Assembly: GCF_000786215.1 (NCBI RefSeq)
Contig: NZ_JROG01000008.1
Span: forward strand, 124,001-188,000
Length of the DNA stretch: 64,000 nt
Reading direction: 5' to 3'
Source: Sphingomonas sp. 35-24ZXX
GTDB taxonomy: Bacteria > Pseudomonadota > Alphaproteobacteria > Sphingomonadales > Sphingomonadaceae
The notes below the pieces were generated by a model, which worked only from the letters and a program-made list of their open reading frames with translations, did not search any database and was not told the origin of the DNA. Shown piece after piece: positions 52,206-59,846 of this stretch. The translations under genes and the position numbers were made by a program. Numbering within the stretch: position 1 is the stretch's first letter; each line of letters starts with the position of its first letter.

Positions 52206-53567
52206 TCAGCGCTTCTTTGGTGCCGGCCTGGGACAGGCTGCATGCAATTGCTCCAGCGCGGCCGCTACCGGCTGCGCCAATTCGCCTGCATCCCCCAAGG
52301 TCAAGGCGGTCATCTGCCAGCCGTCGCTGGTCGGCCCGAGCTCGACGACAGGCCCCTTGCGCACCGCGCGTGCGTTGGCGGGGCGCAGATCGATGATCCT
52401 GTTGGCGGGCATATAGGCATAGGCGTCTGCGCTCGCTCCGATCTGATCGGACAGGCCAACGATGATGTCACAGGCCGACGGCCCCGGCTGAACCGACGAG
52501 ACCTTGCGCCGCGACCACAGCCTATAGTCGCTGGTCCCCTTGACCTGGCGGGCGCCCATGAACAGCGTCAGCTTTCCGTCTCGCGCGAGGCGCGCCAGAA
52601 AGGCCAACCGGCCTCTCGGCGACGCCGCGGTGCGGAGCATTTCGGTCTGACTTGCACCGATGATGTCGGTCAACTGCGGGACAAAGCCGGGATCTTCCAG
52701 CAAGGAGGCCATTCCGGGCAAGGCGGCGAGAAATTCCAGGTCCACCAGGTTGCGGCGAGCCAGTTCCTTGAGCGAAAATTCCAGTTCGCTGGCAGAACCC
52801 GAGGCAGCGGCAAGTTGCGCCTGGGTGCGATAGATCTCGGCAAAGCCCGGGTCCGCATCCGCCGCCGCGCGCAGCACCGGCCGGGCGTCTGCCAGCGATA
52901 ACTGCGCAGCCTCCCTGACCTGGGCGGTGGCAATCTGACGCAAGACCGGCTGGAGCGTCTTGAGCTGAGTCTCGGCTGTCTCGGCAGACGCGCTGCCAGG
53001 CAGCGATTCCCGGATCTGGCGCAGGACCCGCGCTGCATCGACCGGCTGGCTGAGGCGATCGGCATAAAGTTCCGCGGCCTTGAATCCATAATCGGGCGCA
53101 TTGCGTCCCGCTGCCCAGCTGTCTTCGTAGAGCCGGGCCGCCTTGCCGATCAGCCCTTCTGCCAGCGCGGCATCGGCCGCACTCACGTCCTGGTTGCCCT
53201 GTTTCAGCGACCGGATGGTGAAGACCAGCTTCTCCACCGATGCGCGCGCCGATGCGGGGGCCTGCATCAGCGCCTGATTGGCCTGGGCCTCGGCGGTGTC
53301 ATATTGCTTCAGGCCCATATAGGCCATGGCAACATAATAGCTGGCGCGATAGTCGTTCGGGTCGACGCGCAGCGCATCCTTGGCCACGGCCAGCGCCTCG
53401 ATGTAGCGATCTTCGGACAGAAGCTGCTTGGATGCCTCGACCTGGACATCGTTGGTACCCTGCAGGGCAAGCGCGGGGCTGGGCAGCATCGCTACAGAAA
53501 GCCCGAATGCTATTACGGCTGCAACACCGCGCCCGGGACTGACCCTGGATTTCATCGCTGGTCCCAT
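52206..53567 (-). CDS. Exported TPR-like protein, function unknown
   Basis: 453 residues: signal peptide (VAAVIAFGLSVAMLPSPALA, ending near residue 35), then TPR-like helices (for example YIEALAVAKDALRVDPNDYRASYYVAMAYMGLKQYDTAEAQANQAL around 55-100, only the pattern matters), a long helical middle, and a C-terminal beta-containing domain with RKVSSVQPGPSACDIIVGLSD and LHAACPRPAPKKR, holding two cysteines. It begins three bases after the stop of the next gene upstream, so they form an operon. No named family recognised. ATG 53555 is an alternative start. Confidence 0.75.
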   Translation of the reverse strand: MGPAMKSRVSPGRGVAAVIAFGLSVAMLPSPALALQGTNDVQVEASKQLLSEDRYIEALAVAKDALRVDPNDYRASYYVAMAYMGLKQYDTAEAQANQALMQAPASARASVEKLVFTIRSLKQGNQDVSAADAALAEGLIGKAARLYEDSWAAGRNAPDYGFKAAELYADRLSQPVDAARVLRQIRESLPGSASAETAETQLKTLQPVLRQIATAQVREAAQLSLADARPVLRAAADADPGFAEIYRTQAQLAAASGSASELEFSLKELARRNLVDLEFLAALPGMASLLEDPGFVPQLTDIIGASQTEMLRTAASPRGRLAFLARLARDGKLTLFMGARQVKGTSDYRLWSRRKVSSVQPGPSACDIIVGLSDQIGASADAYAYMPANRIIDLRPANARAVRKGPVVELGPTSDGWQMTALTLGDAGELAQPVAAALEQLHAACPRPAPKKR

Positions 53568-53570
53568 CGC

Positions 53571-54953
53571 TTAGCTGCCCGATCCCGGGAGCGGGCTTTG
53601 CTGTCGCTCCAGTTCGCGCGCCTGGGCTTCGGCCTGGCGGCGCGCTTCCTCCTGCTGGCGCTCAAGTGCGGCGGCGGCTTCCTGCTGGCGGCGGAGCTCG
53701 ACGGCCGCGGCCAGCCTGGGTTCCATCTGCCCCAGTGCCCGGTCAAGGCGCGCCAGTTCCTGGCTCGCGGACGTGTTATAGCCAGGGGCGGTGCCGATGA
53801 TCAGGCTGCTGGCGCGCGAGATGAACTCCGCCACCCGCGGCAGGATCTCGCCAAAGCCCGCCGGGTCGTATTTGCCCATGCGAAAGGTATAGCCTGCGCC
53901 GGCGATGCTGCTGCCGTCGGTGCCCCTGCCCATCAACGTCGTCAGGATGTTGAGATAACCGGCCAGCCCGAAGGCGGTGATCTTGGCCGCGACCTCATTG
54001 GCGACGCTCTGCACATTGGCGGTCTGGCGCTGGGCGGTATTGTCGTTATTGGTCAGGCCCGTGTTCAGTGTCGCCCGGTCGCGGGTGAGCCGATCTTCGC
54101 ATTTGTCCAGCGCATCGGCCCATGTCCTGGCGTCCGTGATGCAGGCCTGGAGCGCGGGGATGGTCTGGGCGACGGCCGCTTCCTTGATCACCGTATCGAT
54201 CTGACGGCTGATCACGGTGCGCTGCTGGACATAATCCTGCGCGTCGAAGGCGAATTCCTGCCGCAGGATGCCGCGCTCCATGCTGGTGGCCGTCCGCCAG
54301 AGCCCCATGCCCTCGAACAGCTGGCTGCGGATCGCGTCGATGTCGGGGGACAGTTTGGCGAGCTTGGCCTTGGCCTCGCTCAATTGCTGGGCGAGCCGGT
54401 CGATGCCCTGCTGCAGCTCGCGCTCCTTGGCGGCGATCTGCTCCGGCGTGGGCTTGATGATCGACTGGCCCGAATGGGGGAATTGCTCCCCCTTCGAAAT
54501 GATGTCGGACTTGGTGCGTCCGCAGCCAGAGCAGAACAGGCCCTGGCGATATTCGTCGAGGATCGCCGCCTTGTTCCGGATCGCCTCGTTCAGCTTGTCG
54601 GTAAGCTGCTTTTCCTCCGCCTGAAGCTTGCCGATCTGGTCGGCTGTGTTGCCATAAGCGCGGACCAGCGACAGGATCGCGCTGGTGACGGCGCTGGCCA
54701 TGCTGCTGGCATAATCGGGACCGACCCATCCGGGGGGACGGTTCGATCGGCTCGGCAAGGCATCGGCCCCCACCCGGCTGCTGCGCAGACGGGTCGGATC
54801 GAGCAGATCCTGCGCCCATCCGGGACTTGCCACCGTCGCGGGAAGCGCTGCCAGTGCGGTCATGATCGTGCGGCGACTCACCGCATCGCCTGTTCCATCC
54901 GGTGCGGAGGCGTGGCCGCAGCACGGGCATCCTGTGCCATGTGGATCGTCCAT
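53571..54953 (-). CDS. Exported coiled-coil protein with N-terminal CPCC motif, function unknown
   Basis: 460 residues. Residues 1-20 carry a GCPCCGH cysteine cluster; a twin-arginine-like signal SRRTIMTALAALPATVA follows (about 27-43) with cleavage near GWA. The mature chain has long coiled coils (about 90-125 and 150-200), a second cysteine pair FCSGCGRTKSD (about 140), and a C-terminal Gln/Arg/Ala helix (from about 400). GAAGGGGGG precedes ATG 54953. Both Cys pairs could bind metal. Forms an operon with the TPR-like gene; the divergent gene at 55107 encodes another exported coiled-coil protein. Confidence 0.72.
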   Translation of the reverse strand: MDDPHGTGCPCCGHASAPDGTGDAVSRRTIMTALAALPATVASPGWAQDLLDPTRLRSSRVGADALPSRSNRPPGWVGPDYASSMASAVTSAILSLVRAYGNTADQIGKLQAEEKQLTDKLNEAIRNKAAILDEYRQGLFCSGCGRTKSDIISKGEQFPHSGQSIIKPTPEQIAAKERELQQGIDRLAQQLSEAKAKLAKLSPDIDAIRSQLFEGMGLWRTATSMERGILRQEFAFDAQDYVQQRTVISRQIDTVIKEAAVAQTIPALQACITDARTWADALDKCEDRLTRDRATLNTGLTNNDNTAQRQTANVQSVANEVAAKITAFGLAGYLNILTTLMGRGTDGSSIAGAGYTFRMGKYDPAGFGEILPRVAEFISRASSLIIGTAPGYNTSASQELARLDRALGQMEPRLAAAVELRRQQEAAAALERQQEEARRQAEAQARELERQQSPLPGSGS

Positions 54954-55106
54954 GCATCCCCCCCTTCGAGAACCTTGCAGCCTCGAGACCTTGCCAGTTA
55001 CATTGACGACCCTGGCGCATAGGGATAATGAAAACCCGATGGCATGGCAACGGTTGAGCCCGGCCAAGCGATTGTTTTACTTGGGCGGTGCGTGATCCGA
55101 CCAGGC

Positions 55107-55982
55107 ATGCCCTCGACCGGAGCACAGCCAGTGACACTTGCCCGCATCGCCGCATTGATGATCATGGTTGCAGGCATGGGCATGGCGGCATCACCCGCCA
55201 CGGCCCAGTCGAGCTATGTGCCGGTCTATTGCCAGGGAATCTCGGTGGGCGCGGGCGGCAACAGCATGTTCCTGTCGTCCGGCTTCTATTATGCGCTCAA
55301 CGCGCCCGCCGAAGGATATCTTGTCACCGACGCGGCGCTGACCGGCGCGTTTGCCCAGGCGGTCAAGGCGCAGACGGGCGAGTCAGTGCTGGGCCAGACC
55401 TGCTATACCCGCCCGAGCGCCCAGGAGCTCGAAGAGCTGATGGCATCGACCCGCTCCTCCAATGGCAGCAACTGGAAGCTGGTTGATGTCAGCTGGAGCC
55501 CTGCCGGATCCTATCCATTGACGATGAACATGGCGGACCTGCCGGGCGCAAGTGGCGCACCCGCCAGAACCGTCGCAGCGCCTGTATCTGCGGCACGGGT
55601 GCCGGATGCGCGCGCGGCAGAGGCCGACAGGGTGGCGGTGGAGCTGCGCCAGCGTGATCAGGCAGAACGGGCGGCCGCCGCTGCTCAGGCCGAGGCTGAA
55701 CGGCGGCTGGCCATCGCCAAGGCCGACGAGGAGCTGCGGGCCGTCAATGCCCAGCAGGCGCAGATGGCCGAGGCGCAGCTGCGCAAGAACGCCGAGGAAC
55801 AGCGCATTTTCGAAGAGAAGCAGCGCGTCTACGAAGAACGCCAGCGCGCGTTTGCGGCGGCAGAAGCGCGGTATCAGGCGGAGGTCCGAGCGGCAGCCGA
55901 AGCCCGCAAGAAATGGGAAGCGGACGTGGCGGCATGTCAGGCCGGAGACGTGGCCCGCTGCGCCCCCGCGCCGCAGCCCTGA
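55107..55982 (+). CDS. Exported protein with C-terminal coiled coil, function unknown
   Basis: 291 residues: signal peptide (LARIAALMIMVAGMGMAASPATA), a small folded region with two cysteines (YCQG and QTCYTRPS, about 43-110), then an Ala/Pro linker and a charged coiled coil rich in Glu/Arg/Ala (about 170-275), ending with a Cys pair CQAGDVARC. GTG 55131, with GGAG eight bases upstream, is an alternative start. Divergent from the CPCC protein with about 150 bases between; shared control is likely. No family recognised. Confidence 0.72.
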   Translation: MPSTGAQPVTLARIAALMIMVAGMGMAASPATAQSSYVPVYCQGISVGAGGNSMFLSSGFYYALNAPAEGYLVTDAALTGAFAQAVKAQTGESVLGQTCYTRPSAQELEELMASTRSSNGSNWKLVDVSWSPAGSYPLTMNMADLPGASGAPARTVAAPVSAARVPDARAAEADRVAVELRQRDQAERAAAAAQAEAERRLAIAKADEELRAVNAQQAQMAEAQLRKNAEEQRIFEEKQRVYEERQRAFAAAEARYQAEVRAAAEARKKWEADVAACQAGDVARCAPAPQP

Positions 55983-56031
55983 GCGCCACGATAGCGTCAG
56001 CCATCGCTCAGCAGCCGCGCGAGGTGGGGGA

Positions 56032-56490
56032 TTAGCCCGCCTGGCGCAGTGTGGTCCCCAGCCTGGTCATCGCCTCGTTCAGCTGTGCCAGGTCTTTGCG
56101 CGACATTCCTGTCGCCCGCAGGACATCGGCAGGCACACAGGCCAGCGCCTCGCTTGCAACCGTGCGTCCCTGCTCGGTGAGGCTGACCCTGACGACACGC
56201 TCGTCCTGGGTGTCCCGGGTGCGCGAGACGAGCCCGGCGGTTTCCAGGCGCTTGATCAGCGGTGTCAGCGTGTTCGATTCGAGAAACAGCCTCTCGCCCA
56301 GTTCGCTAACCTTCTGGCCATCACGGTCGCTGAGCGCGACGATGGCCAGATACTGCGGATAGGTGATGCCATACCGGTCGAGCAGGGGCTTGTAGACTCG
56401 GTTGAACGCCAGGCCTGCGGCATAGACCGAGAAGCACAGGAACTGGTCGAGCGGATTGGCCTGATCGGCGACGGGATCGGTGGTTGTCAT
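56032..56490 (-). CDS. ohrR: OhrR-type MarR family peroxide-sensing repressor
   Basis: 152 residues. MarR winged helix (VSELGERLFLESNTLTPLIKRLETAGLVSR... DERVVRVSLTEQG). The redox Cys of OhrR is present in DQFLCFSVYAA (about residue 19), followed by the conserved YPQYL. OhrR represses ohr until organic hydroperoxides oxidise this Cys. Divergent from the esterase-ohr unit, with matching operators between them. Confidence 0.92.
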   Translation of the reverse strand: MTTTDPVADQANPLDQFLCFSVYAAGLAFNRVYKPLLDRYGITYPQYLAIVALSDRDGQKVSELGERLFLESNTLTPLIKRLETAGLVSRTRDTQDERVVRVSLTEQGRTVASEALACVPADVLRATGMSRKDLAQLNEAMTRLGTTLRQAG

Positions 56491-56500
56491 GGGCCCAATA

Positions 56501-56518
56501 TAAATCGCTCGCGATTTA
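56501..56518. promoter_or_regulatory. OhrR operator box 1
   Basis: TAAATCGC-TC-GCGATTTA, perfect 8+2+8 palindrome 11 bases before the ohrR start, placed for autorepression. Confidence 0.7.
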
Positions 56519-56555
56519 ATCGCAAGGGTTGACGAGGGGCTGACGATATCCTAGA

Positions 56556-56573
56556 TAGATCGCACACGATCTA
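56556..56573. promoter_or_regulatory. OhrR operator box 2
   Basis: TAGATCG-CACA-CGATCTA, aligning with box 1 as TARATCGC..NCGATYTA. It lies just after a plausible promoter (TTGACG near 56529, 17 bases, TAGATA) for the esterase gene. A third half-site CGATCTA lies near 56583. Confidence 0.68.
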
Positions 56574-56602
56574 ATCGTTATCGATCTATAAGGAGCCCTG
56601 CC

Positions 56603-57616
56603 ATGTTGAAGACCTCGATCCAAGCCATTCTCGCCGCGTCCGTCGCTCTGCTGGCGGTGTCGCCGGTGCATGCCCAGCCGCTCGAACCTGCTGCCAGCGC
56701 GTTTGCCGATGCGGCCGCCAAGGCCAGGCCATTGTACGACCTTTCCTACGCCGATGCGCGCAAGGTGCTGGCCACGGTGCAGGCCGAGAAGATTGCGGCC
56801 TCTGCCCCCACCACGACCGAAGATCTGGTGTGGAAGATCGGGCCGACCGGAGCCGTGCGCGTCCGCATCGTCCGTCCGGAAGGGGCCGAAGGGGCATTGC
56901 CGGCGGTCCTCTATTATCACGGCGGCGGCTGGGTGATGGGCGACCGCAACACCCATGATCACCTGATCCGCGAGCTTGCGGTGCAGGCCCGGGCTGCGGT
57001 GGTGTTCGTCGAATATGACAATGCCCCCGAGGTGCGCTATCCGGTCAACAACGAACAGGCCTATGCCGCGCTGGCCCATGTTGCTGCGCATGGTGCTGCG
57101 CTGAACATCGACGGATCTCGGCTGGCTGTCGCTGGCGACAGCGCCGGCGGCAACATGGCGATCGCGGTCAGCCTGATGGCCGAGCAGCGCAAGGGGCCGA
57201 AGATCGCGCACCAGCTGCTGTTCTACCCGGTCACCGATGATGTCTCGGACAACGCCTCGTATCAGACCTATGGCAACGGCCCGTTCCTGACCCGCAAGGC
57301 GATGGACTATTTCCTGGGTGCCAACTTTCAGGCCGACCGTCGCAATGAGGTGATGGCGTTTCCGCTGAAGGCGTCCACCGAGCAGCTCGCCGGGCTTCCC
57401 GCCACCACGATCATCGTGGCCGAGAACGACCTGCTGCGCGATGAAGGCGAGGCTTTCGGACGCAAGCTGCTGCAGGCAGGCGTGGCTGTCACATCGACGC
57501 GCTATAACGGCACCATGCACGATTTCGTGATGCTGAACCCGCTGGCTGACACCCGGGCAGCCCGCGCGGCCATCGCACAGGGTGCGCAGCAGTTGCGCGT
57601 CGCCTTTGCCGACTGA
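56603..57616 (+). CDS. Exported HSL-type esterase/lipase
   Basis: 337 residues: signal peptide (MLKTSIQAILAASVALLAVSPVHA), then the hormone-sensitive-lipase fold with oxyanion motif HGGGW (about 106), nucleophile GDSAGGN (about 181), acid in AENDLLRDEGE and His in MHDFVML (about 305). Acts on short acyl esters in the periplasm or outside. AAGGAG before the ATG. It sits between ohrR and ohr and shares the OhrR operators, an uncommon addition to the regulon. Confidence 0.9.
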   Translation: MLKTSIQAILAASVALLAVSPVHAQPLEPAASAFADAAAKARPLYDLSYADARKVLATVQAEKIAASAPTTTEDLVWKIGPTGAVRVRIVRPEGAEGALPAVLYYHGGGWVMGDRNTHDHLIRELAVQARAAVVFVEYDNAPEVRYPVNNEQAYAALAHVAAHGAALNIDGSRLAVAGDSAGGNMAIAVSLMAEQRKGPKIAHQLLFYPVTDDVSDNASYQTYGNGPFLTRKAMDYFLGANFQADRRNEVMAFPLKASTEQLAGLPATTIIVAENDLLRDEGEAFGRKLLQAGVAVTSTRYNGTMHDFVMLNPLADTRAARAAIAQGAQQLRVAFAD

Positions 57617-57673
57617 CCGCTGATCTTTCCTCCAACCCAGACAATTTCCATCCAGACCAGAAGGACCAAGACC

Positions 57674-58105
57674 ATGACCAAGATCGCATATTCGACCCGC
57701 GCCACCGCCACCGGAGGCCGTGATGGCCGTGCTCGCACCGATGACGGCGCGCTGGACGTTGCGCTCGCCAGCCCGAAGGAGCTGGGCGGCAACGGGCAGG
57801 GCAACAACCCCGAGCAGCTGTTTGCTGCGGGCTATGCTGCCTGCTTCCTCAGCGCGATGAAGTTCGTCAGCAGCCAGGGCCAGCATGCCAAGGTGCCCGC
57901 CGATGCCAGCGTCAGCGCGACGGTCGGCATCGGACCGCGCGAAGACAAGGGCTTTGGCCTGGCGGTGACGCTCAGCATCTCGCTGCCGGGCGTGGAGCAG
58001 GCCGATGCCGAAGCTCTGGTGGCCGAAGCCGACACCGTGTGCCCCTATTCGCATGCCGTGCGCGGGAACATTGCGGTCGCCCTCGAGGTCGTCACCGCGG
58101 CCTGA
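57674..58105 (+). CDS. ohr: Organic hydroperoxide resistance protein (Ohr)
   Basis: 143 residues. Ohr/OsmC-family thiol peroxidase. Catalytic Arg in GRDGRARTDDG, peroxidatic Cys in GYAACFLSAM (about 57) and resolving Cys in ADTVCPYSHAVRGN (about 122) are all present. Reduces organic hydroperoxides with lipoylated dihydrolipoamide as donor. Follows the esterase by 57 bases in the same OhrR-controlled unit. Confidence 0.94.
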   Translation: MTKIAYSTRATATGGRDGRARTDDGALDVALASPKELGGNGQGNNPEQLFAAGYAACFLSAMKFVSSQGQHAKVPADASVSATVGIGPREDKGFGLAVTLSISLPGVEQADAEALVAEADTVCPYSHAVRGNIAVALEVVTAA

Positions 58106-58164
58106 TCAGCAGCCCGATTACCCGAAGGCCAGGCCCCGGGCGGCAGCGATGCTGTCCGGGCCGG

Positions 58165-59280
58165 TCAGCGCCAGCGGATCCATTCGCCGTAGGGGTGGCA
58201 GGTCGCCAGCAGCCGCGACTGGCCATCGGGCCAGCAGGTCAGCATCAGCTGAACCTCGCTGCGATCGGGCGTCCATTCCAGACTGACCCAGGCGAGCGGC
58301 TGATCGCATGTCGCCCGTTCGCCTGCAGCCTGGATCAGCTCGCCGAGCCTGATCTGTTCGGGGCCGGGCAGATACTGCCGGAACATCGAGTGGAAGACCA
58401 CGCGGCACACGCCGCGCGGTTGCGGTGCGGCCAGCCGGTCGGTGATCCAGCCGATCGCCTCGCCCTCGTCGATCCGGGGGGGATGGGCGCGCGCGATCTC
58501 GAGCGCGCGTTCCAGGCGGCGGGTGCGGTTGTGCTGGTCTGCCCAGATGAAGGCGAGCAGGCGCTCGCAGGAATCGGCATTGCGGGCATCGAGCGGGTGG
58601 CGATCGACCCCGCAGGCGGACGCGATCTCGACCGGTGCCGCCTTGGGTTGGGGTCCATGCCACTGCGGGGTGATGTGCAGGGCCGAGCCCGGCTGCCCGA
58701 CCGCGGTGCCGCCCAGATCAAAGCTGTAACGCCCCAGGTTGAGGTTCAGGCCGCAGCTCGTTCCCAGCTCGTTCAGCTCGAAGGGAAGGCCGAAGCGATC
58801 CGCGGCCACCATCAGCGCCGCCATCAGCGCGGCAGAGCGGCCCACCTCGTTGGTCTGGGTCGGGTCGCGCAGCCATTCGATGATGAACCCATCGGACGCT
58901 TCGAGCGCTGCGACGATGGCGCGGTCGAAGGCCTGATGTTCGGCACGGTACAGGGCCGACAGGTCGGCGACAGTGCCGCGCCGTGCAATCGCGTGCAGCG
59001 CACCGTTGAGCCGCATGGCGATCGCTGCTGCGGCGCGGTCGCCCGGCCAGCTGGCGATCACCGCCTCGGTCATCGGCGCATTGTGGAGCTGCCGTGATGC
59101 CGCTTCCAGCACCTCGGCGACAAAGTCGGATCCGAGCGAGCGGCAGACCGCAGCCTGGCGGACCAGTTCGGCCCGGCCGTCGCCCTGCGGCAGAAGCGAG
59201 GGCAAGGGGGCGCCAACGGGGTTGGCCTGGCGGGTCTGACCGGCAATTTCGGGAAGGATCTGATACGCTAATGCAGTCAT
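58165..59280 (-). CDS. DUF2332-family protein
   Basis: 371 residues. Landmarks are VCRSLGSDFVAEVLEA, FIIEWLRDPTQTNEVGRSAALM, the LNELGTSCGLNLNLGRYSFD block (about 185-204), IASACGVDRHPLDARN and VFHSMFRQYLP near the C-terminus. This is DUF2332, of unknown function, with a Rossmann-like SAM-binding appearance around GTSCGLNLNL. ATG 59280 begins the conserved region. Convergent with ohr. Confidence 0.87.
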   Translation of the reverse strand: MTALAYQILPEIAGQTRQANPVGAPLPSLLPQGDGRAELVRQAAVCRSLGSDFVAEVLEAASRQLHNAPMTEAVIASWPGDRAAAAIAMRLNGALHAIARRGTVADLSALYRAEHQAFDRAIVAALEASDGFIIEWLRDPTQTNEVGRSAALMAALMVAADRFGLPFELNELGTSCGLNLNLGRYSFDLGGTAVGQPGSALHITPQWHGPQPKAAPVEIASACGVDRHPLDARNADSCERLLAFIWADQHNRTRRLERALEIARAHPPRIDEGEAIGWITDRLAAPQPRGVCRVVFHSMFRQYLPGPEQIRLGELIQAAGERATCDQPLAWVSLEWTPDRSEVQLMLTCWPDGQSRLLATCHPYGEWIRWR

Positions 59281-59846
59281 GGTTCTCGCCAACGGATAAG
59301 TCGGCAAAGGACACCCGACCGTTCCCCCAAAAACTAGGCAGTCAGCGTAAACAAGAAGTTAACATCGCCTCGGGCGCGGCGGAAACCTGCGGGCCTGGAT
59401 GGAGCATTCACCAGCCGCGAGCGATGCTCCGCGCCAGTGCCTCGCGGCTGCGGGGCGAATCATTCGGGCAGCAACCCCGCCACCTTGCCCCGCGAGCGAC
59501 ATCTGCGCATCGGCCCCGCCGCGATCGGACGACGATATTCCTGCACATTTTAGGCGCCGATCGCAAAAAAAGCTATGGTCGATAGCGTTTTGGGCGCGTG
59601 GTGAAATCCTGCAAATTCAACGATATGCAACCGTTTGCGAAACGTGGATCGGGATGACCTACCCTCCCTGACGTCCGCCAAGTACCAACTCAAATCACTG
59701 ATATTCAATGTCTTTCGGCCATCTGTCCAAGTCCCCAAGCGCAGTTCTTGTGCGGGGCGATGCAGCCGTAAACGAATTTAACTTCGCATTAAGTGACCGA
59801 CCCTAGTGGGCCGCCCCGACCAAACACTGTCTATTGGGGGCGCCAA
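59281..59846. other. 566-base non-coding region upstream of the TonB receptors
   Basis: A gap between divergent genes. It becomes A+T-richer after 59560 and ends with the receptor's leader. I see no convincing ORF, tRNA or strong palindrome; it should hold promoters for both flanking genes and possibly a small RNA. Confidence 0.4.
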
